A DNA stretch of 60,522 nt from Paraburkholderia elongata (GCF_013177735.1 NZ_WOEZ01000134.1:1-60522), one strand, 5' to 3'. Shown: positions 43,779-53,614, numbered from the stretch's first letter. Made by a program: numbers and translations. Notes: a model not told the origin generated them from the sequence alone.

Positions 43779-45137
43779 ATGAGCCGCAGCACCGCTGTGA
43801 ACGTTCAAACGTTTATCAACGAACATCCCTTCTCGCCGTTCCAGTGGCTCATCTTCTTCATGTGTTTCATCATCGTCCTGCTGGACGGTTTTGACACAGC
43901 CGCGATCGGCTTCATCGCGCCGTCGCTGATTGCCGAATGGGGCATCACCCGGCCGGCCCTCGCACCGGTGCTCAGCGCGGCGCTGTTCGGTCTCGCGTGC
44001 GGCGCGCTCGGCTCAGGACCGCTGTCCGACCGGCTCGGCCGGCGCTCGATGCTGCTCGGCTCCGTGCTGCTGTTCGGTGTGACCTGCTTCGCTTCGGCGT
44101 TCTCGAACAGCATCGAACACCTGACGATATTGCGCTTCATCACCGGCGTCGGCCTCGGCGCGGCCATGCCGAACGCCGTGACGATGATGGGCGAGTACTG
44201 CACGGATCGCCGCCGCGCGACCGTGATCAATCTGATGTTCTGCGGCTTCCCGCTGGGTGCAGCCTTCGGCGGCTTTCTTGCTGCGTGGATGATTCCGCAC
44301 TTCGGCTGGCGCAGTGTGCTGCTGCTCGGCGGTGTCACGCCGCTGTTGCTGCTGATCGTGCTGGTGCTGAAGATGCCGGAATCGGTCCGCTATATGGTGG
44401 CCAATAACAAGCCGGTCGAACGAATCCGTGCAGCGCTTGCGCGCATTTCGAGCGAAGCGGCGCAGGCCGGCAGCTTCGTCATGACCGAAACCGCGCCGCA
44501 AACCGGCGGCAAGGGCATGGGCGTGGTGCTGTCGCGTTCGTACATCATCGGCTCGGTGATGCTGTGGATTGCTTACTTCATGGGCCTCGTGATCTTCTAC
44601 GCGTCGATCAACTGGATGCCGATTCTGCTGAAGGACGCCGGACTCACGCCGCAACGCGCGACGCTGATTTCCGCGCTGTTCCCGCTCGGCGGCGTGGGCG
44701 CCGTGCTGTGCGGCGTGCTGATGGACCGCTTCAACGCGAACCGCATCATTGCGGCCTGCTACGCGCTGACGGCGGTGAGCGTGTACTTCATCGGCCAGGC
44801 GGTCGGCAACGTCGGCGGGTTGGTGTTCATCGTGTTCGTGGCGGGCGTGCTAATGAATACGGCGCAATCGTCGATGCCGGCACTTGCTGCAGCGTTTTAT
44901 CCGACCCAAGGTCGCGGCACGGGCGTGGCATGGATGCTGGGGATCGGCCGCTTCGGCGGGATCGCGGGCTCGTTCCTAGTGGCCGAGCTGACGCGCCGCC
45001 ACTTCACGTTTGGCGGCATCTTCGCGACGGTCGCGGCGGCGGGTCTGATCTCGTGCGTGGCCTTGCTGATCAAGCAGGCGGCACGGCCGCATGTGGCGGC
45101 GGAGGCTGGCGCGAAAGCGGAGTCCTTCGGACACTAA
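43779..45137 (+). CDS. MFS transporter, aromatic acid:H+ symporter-like (AAHS)
   Basis: A 452-residue 12-span major facilitator with the AAHS marks LLDGFDTAAIGFIAP in helix 1 and GSGPLSDRLGRRSML in loop 2-3. It imports an aromatic or other organic acid with protons. AGGAGA precedes the ATG. It follows the porin gene by 75 bp, and its stop faces that of the LacI gene only 6 bp away. The exact substrate is unknown. Confidence 0.87.
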   Translation: MSRSTAVNVQTFINEHPFSPFQWLIFFMCFIIVLLDGFDTAAIGFIAPSLIAEWGITRPALAPVLSAALFGLACGALGSGPLSDRLGRRSMLLGSVLLFGVTCFASAFSNSIEHLTILRFITGVGLGAAMPNAVTMMGEYCTDRRRATVINLMFCGFPLGAAFGGFLAAWMIPHFGWRSVLLLGGVTPLLLLIVLVLKMPESVRYMVANNKPVERIRAALARISSEAAQAGSFVMTETAPQTGGKGMGVVLSRSYIIGSVMLWIAYFMGLVIFYASINWMPILLKDAGLTPQRATLISALFPLGGVGAVLCGVLMDRFNANRIIAACYALTAVSVYFIGQAVGNVGGLVFIVFVAGVLMNTAQSSMPALAAAFYPTQGRGTGVAWMLGIGRFGGIAGSFLVAELTRRHFTFGGIFATVAAAGLISCVALLIKQAARPHVAAEAGAKAESFGH

Positions 45138-45143
45138 GCCCGG

Positions 45144-46220
45144 TTATCTCGCGGACGGCCCTGTCGACTGCCTGAGTTGCAATAGCGCATTCACCTTCTG
45201 GCCGTTTAGAGGGCGCTTGCCGTCGAGCGAGTCGAGCAGATGTTGCGCGGTAAGCCGTCCGATTTCGTAGGTGTCGACGCGCATCGTCGTCAGCGCGGGG
45301 CGCATCTCTTTCGCGATTTCGAGATCATCGAAGCCCGTTACGGACAATTCGCCGGGAATCGCGATAGCCAGTTCCTCCGCCTCGCGCAGCACGCCCAGCG
45401 CGATGTGGTCATTGCCACAGATGATCGCGGTTGGACGCTCGCACGGCGCTTGCCAGATCGTGCGCAGACTGCGGCGTCCGAATCCCATTGTCGATTCACC
45501 CTCGAACATATGCTCTGGCCGCACGGCGAGGCCGTGGCGTTCGAGCGTCGCGCGGATGCCCGCGACGCGTGCCTGCACGCGGTCGTTGTCGCGCGTAGGC
45601 TGGATGCAGACCGCGAACGAGCGGTGCCCGAGGCCGATCAGATGTTCGGTGATCTCCACGTAGGCCGCGTGATTGTCGAAGCCGATGCAGGTGTGCGGAC
45701 TGCCCTCGCGATATGCGTACGTGACCGCATAAGGCACGCGGTAGCGCCGCAAGGCATCGAACAGTTCGGCCGGATGGGCCTCGCCCACGACAGCCATCGC
45801 CTCGACGCCCCGCGCGAGCATCGCGCGCACCTGCATGAGCGCCTGCGCAGGATCGTAGTTCGAGCAGCCGAGCACGAGCGTGATGCCACGTGCCGCGAAT
45901 GCCGCCTGCATCCCGCTCACCTGTGAAGCGAACACCTGGTCATCCAGCGTCGGAATGATGATGCCGGCAATGTGGCTGCGCGTGGAAGCAAGGGCGCGTC
46001 CCGCTGCATTCGGAAACCAGTTGAGCGTGAGCGCGGCATGCTCGACGCGCTCGCGCACGTTCGCGGAGACCTTGTCCGGCTCGTTGTAGACCCGCGATAC
46101 AGTCGCCGTGGATACCCCCGCGAGCTTGGCCACATCGGAAAGCACCGTGCGGCCAGTGTTGCGGCGGGCACGGCTCGTCTGGGTTCGGGCTGTGGCCGGA
46201 GGGTCGAGGAAGTCGGGCAT
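45144..46220 (-). CDS. LacI-family regulator (GntR-like)
   Basis: A 358-residue LacI-type protein with a 25-residue N-terminal extension, then HTH TVLSDVAKLAGVSTATVSRV with the hinge helix, and a periplasmic-binding-protein-like effector domain. It is most similar in character to gluconate/sugar-acid repressors. It lies 37 bp downstream of the DapA-like gene on the same strand. The palindromes TGTTAGCGCTTACA and ATGATAGCGCTTACAT upstream of the MFS gene are its likely operators. Confidence 0.87.
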   Translation of the reverse strand: MPDFLDPPATARTQTSRARRNTGRTVLSDVAKLAGVSTATVSRVYNEPDKVSANVRERVEHAALTLNWFPNAAGRALASTRSHIAGIIIPTLDDQVFASQVSGMQAAFAARGITLVLGCSNYDPAQALMQVRAMLARGVEAMAVVGEAHPAELFDALRRYRVPYAVTYAYREGSPHTCIGFDNHAAYVEITEHLIGLGHRSFAVCIQPTRDNDRVQARVAGIRATLERHGLAVRPEHMFEGESTMGFGRRSLRTIWQAPCERPTAIICGNDHIALGVLREAEELAIAIPGELSVTGFDDLEIAKEMRPALTTMRVDTYEIGRLTAQHLLDSLDGKRPLNGQKVNALLQLRQSTGPSAR

Positions 46221-46257
46221 CGGATCAGAAAGCGAAGGGTGAATCGGGGAACGCCCG

Positions 46258-47208
46258 TCATCTTACTGCCGCGATGCGCGCGCGGAAATGCTCGGCGCCG
46301 GCGACGATCTTGTCGAGCACCGCATCGAGCGCCCAGAAGCGTTCGCGCACGTCATAGTCGATCACGCGGCAGCGAATCGAATCGAATGTGCCAATGCGCT
46401 GATGGTAGATCTTCGCGAGCGCGGGGTAGCCGAGCGACTCGGACACCGCGGCGAGCACCAGAAACGTCGCCAGTTCCTCCGCGAGAGCCGGGTCTTGTGC
46501 CGCATCGTTGCGCAGCCACTTGTACAGATCCGGGTGGAAGTTCGTGAATACGCCGTTGAAGCCTGCCGAGCCGGCCTTCATGGCGTCCCACGCGATTGCC
46601 GCGTTCGCGTTCAGGATCTTCAGCGGCGAACCCTGTGCGAGCGCCACGCGCCGCTTGACGGTAGCGAGATCGCAGCTCACGTCTTTCAGCATGACGAAGC
46701 GGCCGGTATCGATGCACATCTTCAATTCGTCGTCGGAGAGAAGCCGCCGATACGGCGCGGGGCATTCGTACAGGCCGAGCGGAATGTCGGACGGAAGGCG
46801 CGCGAGGAGTCCCTTGAGATTCGCGGCGAACACCTCCGTTCCATTGTGCAGCGGGTCGAGCCGGTTCGTCACGAGTACGACGCCTTGTGCGCCCGTCGAA
46901 GCGGCGACGTTCAATTCTTCGGCCTGAGCGTGGGCGTCGTCACTGACATGGCCGGAGACGACAACGGGAATGCGGCCCGCGACCTTCTCGACGACGAAGC
47001 GCCCCAGTGCGCCACGCTCGGCGAGCGTGAGGAACTGCATTTCACTCGACTGCGCGACGGCGAAGAGCGCGTCCGACCCGTGCGCGATATACCACTCGAT
47101 CAGGCGTTCGAGCCCGGCGTAGTCGATCGCGCCGGCATCGTTAAACGGCGTCAGCATCACGGGCACGATGCCTTCGATTGAAGTTGAGGCTGGCTTGGAG
47201 GGTGTCAT
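46258..47208 (-). CDS. DHDPS/NAL-family aldolase or dehydratase
   Basis: DapA-superfamily TIM-barrel enzyme of 316 residues. The Schiff-base lysine is K175 in MLKDVSC and the catalytic tyrosine Y147 lies in LYECPAPYR. Such proteins cleave or dehydrate keto-deoxy sugar acids, or synthesise dihydrodipicolinate; the LacI/MFS neighbours favour sugar-acid catabolism. It is encoded 60 bp downstream of the MFS gene in a likely three-gene operon with the repressor gene. Confidence 0.85.
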   Translation of the reverse strand: MTPSKPASTSIEGIVPVMLTPFNDAGAIDYAGLERLIEWYIAHGSDALFAVAQSSEMQFLTLAERGALGRFVVEKVAGRIPVVVSGHVSDDAHAQAEELNVAASTGAQGVVLVTNRLDPLHNGTEVFAANLKGLLARLPSDIPLGLYECPAPYRRLLSDDELKMCIDTGRFVMLKDVSCDLATVKRRVALAQGSPLKILNANAAIAWDAMKAGSAGFNGVFTNFHPDLYKWLRNDAAQDPALAEELATFLVLAAVSESLGYPALAKIYHQRIGTFDSIRCRVIDYDVRERFWALDAVLDKIVAGAEHFRARIAAVR

Positions 47209-47268
47209 GCTATTGCTCTCCCGGAAAGGATTCGGTTTGTGGGACGGTTGGCTCGCTCATGTAGCCGC

Positions 47269-48588
47269 TCATGCAGCCGCTCGCGCGGCCTCGGCGGGGG
47301 CGGGCTGGTCGTCGATCGGCTTGCGCACGAGCAGGAGGTAACTCATCGCGCCGACAAACGCGATGCCTGCTGCGGTCAGTAGCGCGGGCACGAACGACCA
47401 TGTTTGCGCGATATAGCCGGTCAGGATCGGCGCAAGGGCGCCCCCTAGGAAGCCGCCGAAGTTCTGGATCGCGCCGAGCGAGCCGACGCGGTTCGGCGGC
47501 GCGGCAGCGGTGGCGAGCGCCCATGAACTGGCAGACGCGGCGTTCGCCAGAAAGATCACCACCGAGATGCACACGATCGCGATCGTATTGCTCTCGACGA
47601 GGGCAGCCGGAATCGTGAACGCGACCATGCCGAGCATCGCGATCACGACCGCGTTACGGCGGCTCGCGACCGGACTCGTGCTTCGGCTCGTGATGAGGTC
47701 GGAGAACCAGCCGGCGGTCAGCGAGCCCAGAAAGCCGCAGAAAAACGGCACCGATGCGGCGACTCCCGTATGCATCAGACTCATGTGGCGTTCCATCGTC
47801 AGGTAGCCCGGCAGCCACGTGAGGTACACCCAGTTCAGGTAGACCGAGCCGAAGAAGCCGATCAGCATCCCCCACGTGGTTCCGTGTGAAAACAGCGAAC
47901 GCCAGTCCGCGAAGGTGAGCACGGGTGCCGGTTTGCGGTCGGCTTCGTCGCCTTCGAGATAGCGGCGCTCGGCTTCGGTCATGGCGGCCTTCGCGGGATC
48001 GCGATACACCGCGAGCCATACGATCGCCACAATCAGCCCCAACACGCCTGTCACGATGAACGCCCAGCGCCAGTGAAACTGCACGACGAGGACCGACAGG
48101 CAGAGCGGCGCAAGCGCCGTGCCGAGCGGCGACGCCGAGTTGAAGATGCCCGTTGGCTTGCCACGCGCGCGCAGCGGAAACCAGTTGCTGACGACACGCG
48201 CCGCCGACGGAAACTGCGGCGCCTCGCCAATGCCGAGCACGATCCGCGCAAGGATGAACCAGCCGAAGCTCGAAACGAATCCGCCTGCCGCCTGCGCGAG
48301 CGACCAGACGACGAGTCCGATGCCAAGCAGCTTGCGCGGTCCGATCTTGTCGACGAGGCCTCCCACCGGCAGCTGAAATAGCGCGTAGCTCCAGGAGAAC
48401 GCGGAAAGCAGCAGCCCCATCTCACCCAGCGACAGGCCCAGGTCATGACGGATCAGCGGGTTGGCGACTGCGAGCGTCCCGCGGTCCAGATAGTTGACGA
48501 TGCCGCTCACCATCAGCAGCGTCAGCGCCACGATCTGGGCGCGACGAATTCGCGGTGGTGCCTGCTCGAGGCTCGGGGTTGCGCTCAT
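47269..48588 (-). CDS. MFS transporter, ACS family (sugar-acid type)
   Basis: A 439-residue 12-span facilitator of the anion:cation symporter family (galactonate, glucarate, phthalate transporters): NYLDRGTLAVANPLI in helix 1 and GGLVDKIGPRKLL in the 2-3 loop. It probably brings in the acid processed by the DapA-like enzyme. It is the first gene of the minus-strand unit, and two LacI-type palindromes lie 81 and 157 bp upstream of its start. Confidence 0.87.
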   Translation of the reverse strand: MSATPSLEQAPPRIRRAQIVALTLLMVSGIVNYLDRGTLAVANPLIRHDLGLSLGEMGLLLSAFSWSYALFQLPVGGLVDKIGPRKLLGIGLVVWSLAQAAGGFVSSFGWFILARIVLGIGEAPQFPSAARVVSNWFPLRARGKPTGIFNSASPLGTALAPLCLSVLVVQFHWRWAFIVTGVLGLIVAIVWLAVYRDPAKAAMTEAERRYLEGDEADRKPAPVLTFADWRSLFSHGTTWGMLIGFFGSVYLNWVYLTWLPGYLTMERHMSLMHTGVAASVPFFCGFLGSLTAGWFSDLITSRSTSPVASRRNAVVIAMLGMVAFTIPAALVESNTIAIVCISVVIFLANAASASSWALATAAAPPNRVGSLGAIQNFGGFLGGALAPILTGYIAQTWSFVPALLTAAGIAFVGAMSYLLLVRKPIDDQPAPAEAARAAA

Positions 48589-48668
48589 GATCGTTGTCTC
48601 CGTTTCATGTCTTCGGTTGAGGTGGGCGGGCGACGCAACCGGCCATCGCTTTGTGCCTCCTCTTTGTG

Positions 48669-48682
48669 TGTTAGCGCTTACA
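48669..48682. promoter_or_regulatory. LacI-type operator 1 upstream of MFS gene
   Basis: TGTTAGCGCTTACA is a near-perfect palindrome centred on GCGC, the form bound by LacI/GalR proteins. It is 81 bp upstream of the MFS start and 77 bp, centre to centre, from the second copy. Confidence 0.65.
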
Positions 48683-48744
48683 TTTTTGGATCATTTTTCA
48701 AATGTTCGCGGACTACTGCAGCCAATTTTCCTTTAACAACTTGA

Positions 48745-48760
48745 ATGATAGCGCTTACAT
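48745..48760. promoter_or_regulatory. LacI-type operator 2 upstream of MFS gene
   Basis: ATGATAGCGCTTACAT shares the AGCGCTTACA core of operator 1. Two sites about seven helical turns apart would allow a DNA loop. Confidence 0.6.
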
Positions 48761-49054
48761 TATGGGTTGAATTTTGGCGAGCTTGCAAGCGCCAGAGGCG
48801 GTTTAACGGGTAAACACCAGCCGTTCGCGAAGGAAGGCCCGCGTCCTTGGGAGCTGTCTTCGGCGAAAACCACCCACCGCCAACTCGTCGCCCCCCACAT
48901 CGACAAAACAGCCACAAGCAAGTGCGGGAGCACGGGTAAAAGTCGTCACGCCCCACTTCCCGATAAACTAACCGGCTATTTGATTCGTTCGGTTGCCGAG
49001 ACGGGGATGCCATCGTTTCCGCATCGTCAACCATTTAACGCCAGGATTTGGGTC

Positions 49055-49384
49055 ATGAAACGCGTAGTTGTATCGGCAGTGCTCGCGATTTGCCTCGCGC
49101 AACCGGCCGTGGAAGCCGTTGCACAAACAGTCAGCGATCAATGTTTCGCGATCGGCGACATCGCCGGCCAGGTGGCGTCGTGGCGCGCACACAAGAAGAC
49201 GAAAGAACAAGCGCTTGCCCAAGCGGCCAAGTACTACAAAGGTGAATCCGACCGGCAAGCAGTCTCCGCCATCGTCGAAAAGATCTACAGCCCGAACGCC
49301 CCCCAAATGACGCCCGATCAGGCCAGCATGGCGTTCACCTCGGACTGTGCAAACCAGCAGAAATCGCAGGCACCCGCGCAGTAG
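49055..49384 (+). CDS. Small secreted hypothetical protein, 109 aa
   Basis: No family recognised. An N-terminal signal peptide is clear (MKRVVVSAVLAICLAQPAVE to AVAQ), and the mature part of about 85 residues is helical and Lys/Gln-rich with two cysteines (DQCFAIG and TSDCANQQ) that could form a disulfide in the periplasm. The reading frame is open upstream, but this ATG is placed at the signal peptide. It stands alone between the sugar-acid and galactan loci. Confidence 0.7.
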   Translation: MKRVVVSAVLAICLAQPAVEAVAQTVSDQCFAIGDIAGQVASWRAHKKTKEQALAQAAKYYKGESDRQAVSAIVEKIYSPNAPQMTPDQASMAFTSDCANQQKSQAPAQ

Positions 49385-49434
49385 TGCCTGCTATCCGCAC
49401 GGCTATCTCGCCGCGCTAGCCGCCAGAGCCAGGG

Positions 49435-50595
49435 CTACCTCTTCCGGAACGCATCCAGCGACGTCAACGCGTTCCCGTGAAAATCGAACAACGTGTTGTT
49501 GCTCCACTGATCGCCCGCGCCGACTTTCCATCCGACATTCGGCGTCGGGATCCATTCCGGCTCCCACCAGAACACGCCCTTGCCGTGGCCGCCGGGTATC
49601 GCCTTCACGATATCCGTCACCGCACCGATAAACTGTGTCTGACCCGCCGGTGTTTGCGGGAAATTCGTGGAGCCGGTATTGGTCACCGCGTTGGGTTCCG
49701 AATTGCCGTCGCTGGTTGTCCACGGATACGCGGTCTCGACGACCATCACGTCCTTGTCGTAGCGCGTCGCCATATCGTTCGCATTGTTCTGCAGGTCGCT
49801 TAGCGAGCCTTGCCACTGCGGATAGTAGGACAGGCCGATCACATCGAACGTGACGCCGCGCTGTACCGCGCTGTCGAACCACCAGCGGCTCGTTGCATTG
49901 TTGCCACCGCTGTCGAGATGCAGCATGACCTTGATCCGTTCATCGACCGATTTGACCGCGTCGTGCCCGGCCTTCAGCAATTGCGCGAGGTTGTCCCACT
50001 GGTCGTATTTGCCGAGCGGCCACAGCATGCCGCCCGTGATTTCGTTGCCGACCTGAACCCATTCCGGATGCACGCCATCGCGCTTGAGCATCTTGAGGAC
50101 GTTTGACGTGTAGTCGGACAACAACGCACAGGTTTGCTCGATATCCTTGCCGGCCCAGTCATGAGGCGGATACTGCTTGCCCGGATCGGCCCACCAGTCG
50201 CTGTAGTGGAAATCGATCAGCACGCGCATGCCGAGCGCGGCGGCGCGACGAGCCAGCACGCGTACATGCTCGGCATTGTTATAACCGGCTGCGGGACTTT
50301 GGTCGGACGGAAAAAAGTTCGGATTGCCAGGATCATTCCACACTTTGATACGGATCGAATCGATGCCGTGACTCTTCAGAATGAAGAGACAGTCGAGCGG
50401 CAAACCGTGCTCGTAAAACTTCGCGCCATTGGCCTCGAGCTCCAGCAGCGTCGACACGTCCGCACCCTTCGCAAGCCGGTTGCCGCGGCCTGCCAGGTCG
50501 AGTTCACCCGCAACAGCTGGCGAGCCGACAATTGCGCCAACACCAGCGGCGGCCCCAGCAGATGCGAGCCATCCGAGCATTTCTCTTCTGTTCAT
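49435..50595 (-). CDS. ganB: Arabinogalactan endo-1,4-beta-galactosidase, GH53
   Basis: Exported glycoside hydrolase family 53 enzyme of 386 residues that cuts beta-1,4-galactan, a side chain of plant pectin. The acid/base is E185 in VGNEITGG and the nucleophile E287 in VVETAYPWT; SIRIKVWNDPG is typical. The N-terminus (NRREMLGWLASAGAAAGVGA) has a twin-arginine-like motif, so Tat export is possible. It is last in the minus-strand galactan locus, separated from the GH42 gene by 146 bp, and has its own operator-like palindrome 55 bp upstream. The products would be imported by the ABC system encoded at 52744-57105. Confidence 0.9.
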   Translation of the reverse strand: MNRREMLGWLASAGAAAGVGAIVGSPAVAGELDLAGRGNRLAKGADVSTLLELEANGAKFYEHGLPLDCLFILKSHGIDSIRIKVWNDPGNPNFFPSDQSPAAGYNNAEHVRVLARRAAALGMRVLIDFHYSDWWADPGKQYPPHDWAGKDIEQTCALLSDYTSNVLKMLKRDGVHPEWVQVGNEITGGMLWPLGKYDQWDNLAQLLKAGHDAVKSVDERIKVMLHLDSGGNNATSRWWFDSAVQRGVTFDVIGLSYYPQWQGSLSDLQNNANDMATRYDKDVMVVETAYPWTTSDGNSEPNAVTNTGSTNFPQTPAGQTQFIGAVTDIVKAIPGGHGKGVFWWEPEWIPTPNVGWKVGAGDQWSNNTLFDFHGNALTSLDAFRKR

Positions 50596-50649
50596 TTGTC
50601 TTCCTCCATCGATTGAATGACGGCTCGTTCAAAGGCCGCCTGTTCTGGG

Positions 50650-50663
50650 TTGAAGCGCTTAAA
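50650..50663. promoter_or_regulatory. LacI-type operator upstream of the GH53 gene
   Basis: TTGAAGCGCTTAAA is a near-perfect palindrome sharing the CGCTTAAAT half with the two sites before the ABC ATPase gene. It lies 55 bp upstream of the GH53 start, suggesting separate but co-regulated transcription. Confidence 0.6.
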
Positions 50664-50741
50664 TTTTTGCCGCCTCCATTTCTACCTCCGATAGCGCCCT
50701 CTTCTCACTTCTCACTTGCTCAAGCCCATTGACGCGAGGGG

Positions 50742-52706
50742 CTACGCGTTCCTCCACGCGCAGACATCGCCGGTTTTCAACTGTGAATGTCCCAGCACAA
50801 ACGTCGCATTGGCCGGTGCGGGCGCTTGCACTTGCTCCGGGCCGAAGTTGAACGCGAAGGTCAGATCGCCGCGCCGGCGAAGGCGCAGGCCGTCAGCCAG
50901 CCGTTGCGTCCCGATGCCGGCATCCTTTGCCGCCTGCTGCAAGACTTCGCGATGCAACGCGTGCGACAACCAACCCGCCACATAGCGAACCCTTCCGCGG
51001 GTGAGAATCGCCGGCCACGTGTCGTCGAATTGCGCATCGACGGTCGTCTCGCCATTGGCGCGAACGTGTTCGCGCCAATGCATCGCGACGCCTTGCATGT
51101 CGCCGATCGAAAGCGCTGGCGTGAGTGTCGGGCGCAGTGTTTCGACTTCGAGTACCTGCATCGGCAGAACGCGTTGCAACGCGCCGGGCGGCAAGCCCGG
51201 CGGAATGGCAAAGGTCGGGGTCTTTGAGCCGCTCCTCGGACCGAATACCCATTGCGCCGAACTCCGCTCGATCTGATCGACGAGCGTGTCGTCGATCACG
51301 GCGATGCTCGGCACCACCACCAGCCGGTACGGCGAAAGATCGGCCTTGCTCGACACAATGTCGACGTCGAGGCCGAGTTCACGCAGCGCTTCGTAGTAGT
51401 CGAACGCCAGCGTCTGGTAGTCGAAGGTTTTGCCGTGACGCTGAATCTCGAACATCCACTGCGTCTCGTAGTCGAACACGACCGCGGTGGCGGCGCGCGC
51501 CGGCGCGCCGAGTCCGGACAGCGCCTCGGACGATGCAATTTCACGCGCCGCCTGTTGCACTTCGAGGCCACCTGGCGACAGCTCGTTGTTCGGCAGATTG
51601 AGGCCGGAATGCATCTGTTCCTGCGCATACGGACACTGACGCCAGCGGAAATACGACACCAGTTCCGCGCCATGCGCGAACGCTTCGTAAGCCCACAGCC
51701 TGACCATGCCCTTCGCCGGCACTGGATTCCACGGCGCCCAGTTGACCGGTCCTGCCTGTTGCTCCATCACCCAGAAACGGCCAGCGCCGATCGCGCGATA
51801 GCGGTCGTGATCGAACGCGGAGACGTCGGGGTGCGCGGTGCGTGCGTAACGCGCCTTCTGCTCCTCAGGCAGTGCGATCGATTCGGTGCGCGCGATCGGA
51901 TAGCTGTCCCATGCCGCTACGTCGAGCGCATTGTCTTCGGCGAAGCGGTAATGATCGAAGGTCGTGAAGAAGCCCATGAAGTTATGCAGCAGATCCGCGC
52001 CAGGCGCATGCTCACGCAGCATGTCGATCTGTTCGCGATGGAAACTCGCCACCTCGTCCGACATGAAGCGGCGAAAATCGAGCAGATGGATCGGATTGGC
52101 GTCGGTGGGCGTGAGGTTAGGCAGCTCGATCGCCTCGAACGACGGGTACTCCATGCTCCAGAACACGTTGCCCCATGCATCGTTCAACGCATCGACGCTC
52201 TCATAACGATGCTGCAGCCACCTCTGAAAACGCGTCAGAGCAGCGCGCGAATAGCTCGGCACAGTCTCGTGGCAACCGAATTCGTTATCGGTCTGCCACG
52301 CGACGATAGACGGATGCCGTCCGTAGCGCTCCGCCATTGCCGTGACGATACGCACGCACTCGCGCCGATATATCTCGCTGGAAATATCGTAGTGACGGCG
52401 CGAGCCGAAATTCCAGCGCACGCCATCCGCACGCACCGGCAGCACGTCCGGGTGCGCGTCGATCAGCCACTTCGGCGGCGACGCGGTCGGTGTACCCAGC
52501 ACGAGTTTCAGTCCCGCGGCCGCCAGCGTCTCGACGGCTTCGTCAAGCCAGCCCCACGCGAATTCGCCGGCGCGCGGCTCCATCCGGCTCCACGCAAATT
52601 CGGCGATCCGCACATGCGTAATGCCGAGCTCGACCATACGTTTTGCATCGTCGGCCCACATTGAACGCGGCCATTGTTCCGGGTAGTAGCAAACACCAAG
52701 TTGCAT
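50742..52706 (-). CDS. ganA: Beta-galactosidase, GH42
   Basis: Glycoside hydrolase family 42 enzyme of 654 residues that releases galactose from imported galacto-oligosaccharides. The acid/base is E142 in QTDNEFGCH and the nucleophile E315 in WVMEQQAGPVNW; the opening LGVCYYPEQWP is characteristic. There is no signal peptide, so it acts in the cytoplasm. The start MQLGVCYY is used because the family begins there. It follows the MalG-like permease gene by 37 bp and is probably in the same transcript. Confidence 0.92.
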   Translation of the reverse strand: MQLGVCYYPEQWPRSMWADDAKRMVELGITHVRIAEFAWSRMEPRAGEFAWGWLDEAVETLAAAGLKLVLGTPTASPPKWLIDAHPDVLPVRADGVRWNFGSRRHYDISSEIYRRECVRIVTAMAERYGRHPSIVAWQTDNEFGCHETVPSYSRAALTRFQRWLQHRYESVDALNDAWGNVFWSMEYPSFEAIELPNLTPTDANPIHLLDFRRFMSDEVASFHREQIDMLREHAPGADLLHNFMGFFTTFDHYRFAEDNALDVAAWDSYPIARTESIALPEEQKARYARTAHPDVSAFDHDRYRAIGAGRFWVMEQQAGPVNWAPWNPVPAKGMVRLWAYEAFAHGAELVSYFRWRQCPYAQEQMHSGLNLPNNELSPGGLEVQQAAREIASSEALSGLGAPARAATAVVFDYETQWMFEIQRHGKTFDYQTLAFDYYEALRELGLDVDIVSSKADLSPYRLVVVPSIAVIDDTLVDQIERSSAQWVFGPRSGSKTPTFAIPPGLPPGALQRVLPMQVLEVETLRPTLTPALSIGDMQGVAMHWREHVRANGETTVDAQFDDTWPAILTRGRVRYVAGWLSHALHREVLQQAAKDAGIGTQRLADGLRLRRRGDLTFAFNFGPEQVQAPAPANATFVLGHSQLKTGDVCAWRNA

Positions 52707-52743
52707 GAGAGAGTCTCTTTGATAGAAAACGGCAAACGGGCGA

Positions 52744-53595
52744 TCAGCCCTTGCTTGCACCGAAAGTCAGGCCGGCGACGAAATGCTTCTGCATCAGGAA
52801 GAACATCAGTACAGAGGGCAAGGCGGCGAGCACCGAGCCGGCGGCGACGAGATTCCATGCCGTCGTCCACTGGCCTTTAAGCGCGGCGACGCCCACGGTG
52901 ATCGGTGCGGCCTCATCGCCCTGCGTGAGGCACAGTGCCCAGAAGTAGTCGTTCCAGACAAACGTGAATACGAGAATGCCGAGCGCGGCGAGCGCGGGCC
53001 GGATCAGCGGCAGCACGATCCGTAAGTAGATCGTCCATTCGCTCGCCCCTTCCACGCGCGCCGCCTCGATCATCTCGAACGGTAACTGCTTGATGAAGTT
53101 GCGCAGAAACAGCGTGCAAAAGCCGGTCTGAAACGACACATGAAAGATCACCAACGCCCAGACGCTATTGAAGAGGCCCACTTTCAGCGCCATGTCGCGC
53201 ACCGGGATCATCAGAATCTGGATCGGTACGAAGTTGCCGGCTACAAAGGCGAACAGCACTGCGGTATTGCCTGGGAACCGGTAGGTGGCCAACGCAAAAC
53301 CCGCCATCGACGCCAGCACGATCGCGCCGATCACCGACGGCACCGTAATCAGCACGCTATTAGCGAAGTAATGGAGCATCGGCGTTTGCGTGAGCGCCGT
53401 GCCGTAGTTTTCGACCAGCGCGAAATGCTTAGGCCAGCCCCAGTAGTCACCTTGCGATAACTCGTCCGAAGATCGAATCGACGTGACGAGCACGGCCAGC
53501 ATCGGCAGCAGCCATACCAGCAGCGCGAGCGGCAACGACGCTTTGTACAGCGCGCGATTGAGCGGTTTCCAGCGTTCGACGGGAAGCGGATACAT
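52744..53595 (-). CDS. Carbohydrate ABC permease, MalG-like
   Basis: Inner-membrane permease of 283 residues with six spans and the EAA loop (EMIEAARVEGASEWTIYLRI). The start MYPLPVERW is chosen over a longer frame that runs into the MalF-like gene. It lies 19 bp after that gene and pairs with it for uptake of galacto-oligosaccharides released by the GH53 enzyme. Confidence 0.87.
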   Translation of the reverse strand: MYPLPVERWKPLNRALYKASLPLALLVWLLPMLAVLVTSIRSSDELSQGDYWGWPKHFALVENYGTALTQTPMLHYFANSVLITVPSVIGAIVLASMAGFALATYRFPGNTAVLFAFVAGNFVPIQILMIPVRDMALKVGLFNSVWALVIFHVSFQTGFCTLFLRNFIKQLPFEMIEAARVEGASEWTIYLRIVLPLIRPALAALGILVFTFVWNDYFWALCLTQGDEAAPITVGVAALKGQWTTAWNLVAAGSVLAALPSVLMFFLMQKHFVAGLTFGASKG

Positions 53596-53614
53596 GACAC
53601 GTGACTCCAAGAAA

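Larger units (their letters stand above)
48589..49054. other. Intergenic region with LacI-type operators
   Basis: This 466-bp gap separates the MFS gene from a small secreted-protein gene. It contains the two operator palindromes annotated below and otherwise shows no gene with protein-like composition. Confidence 0.5.

Noticed and set aside
48678..49034. Minus-strand frame of 118 codons in the MFS upstream region
   Set aside because: It runs through both LacI operators, has no ribosome site and lacks protein-like composition.
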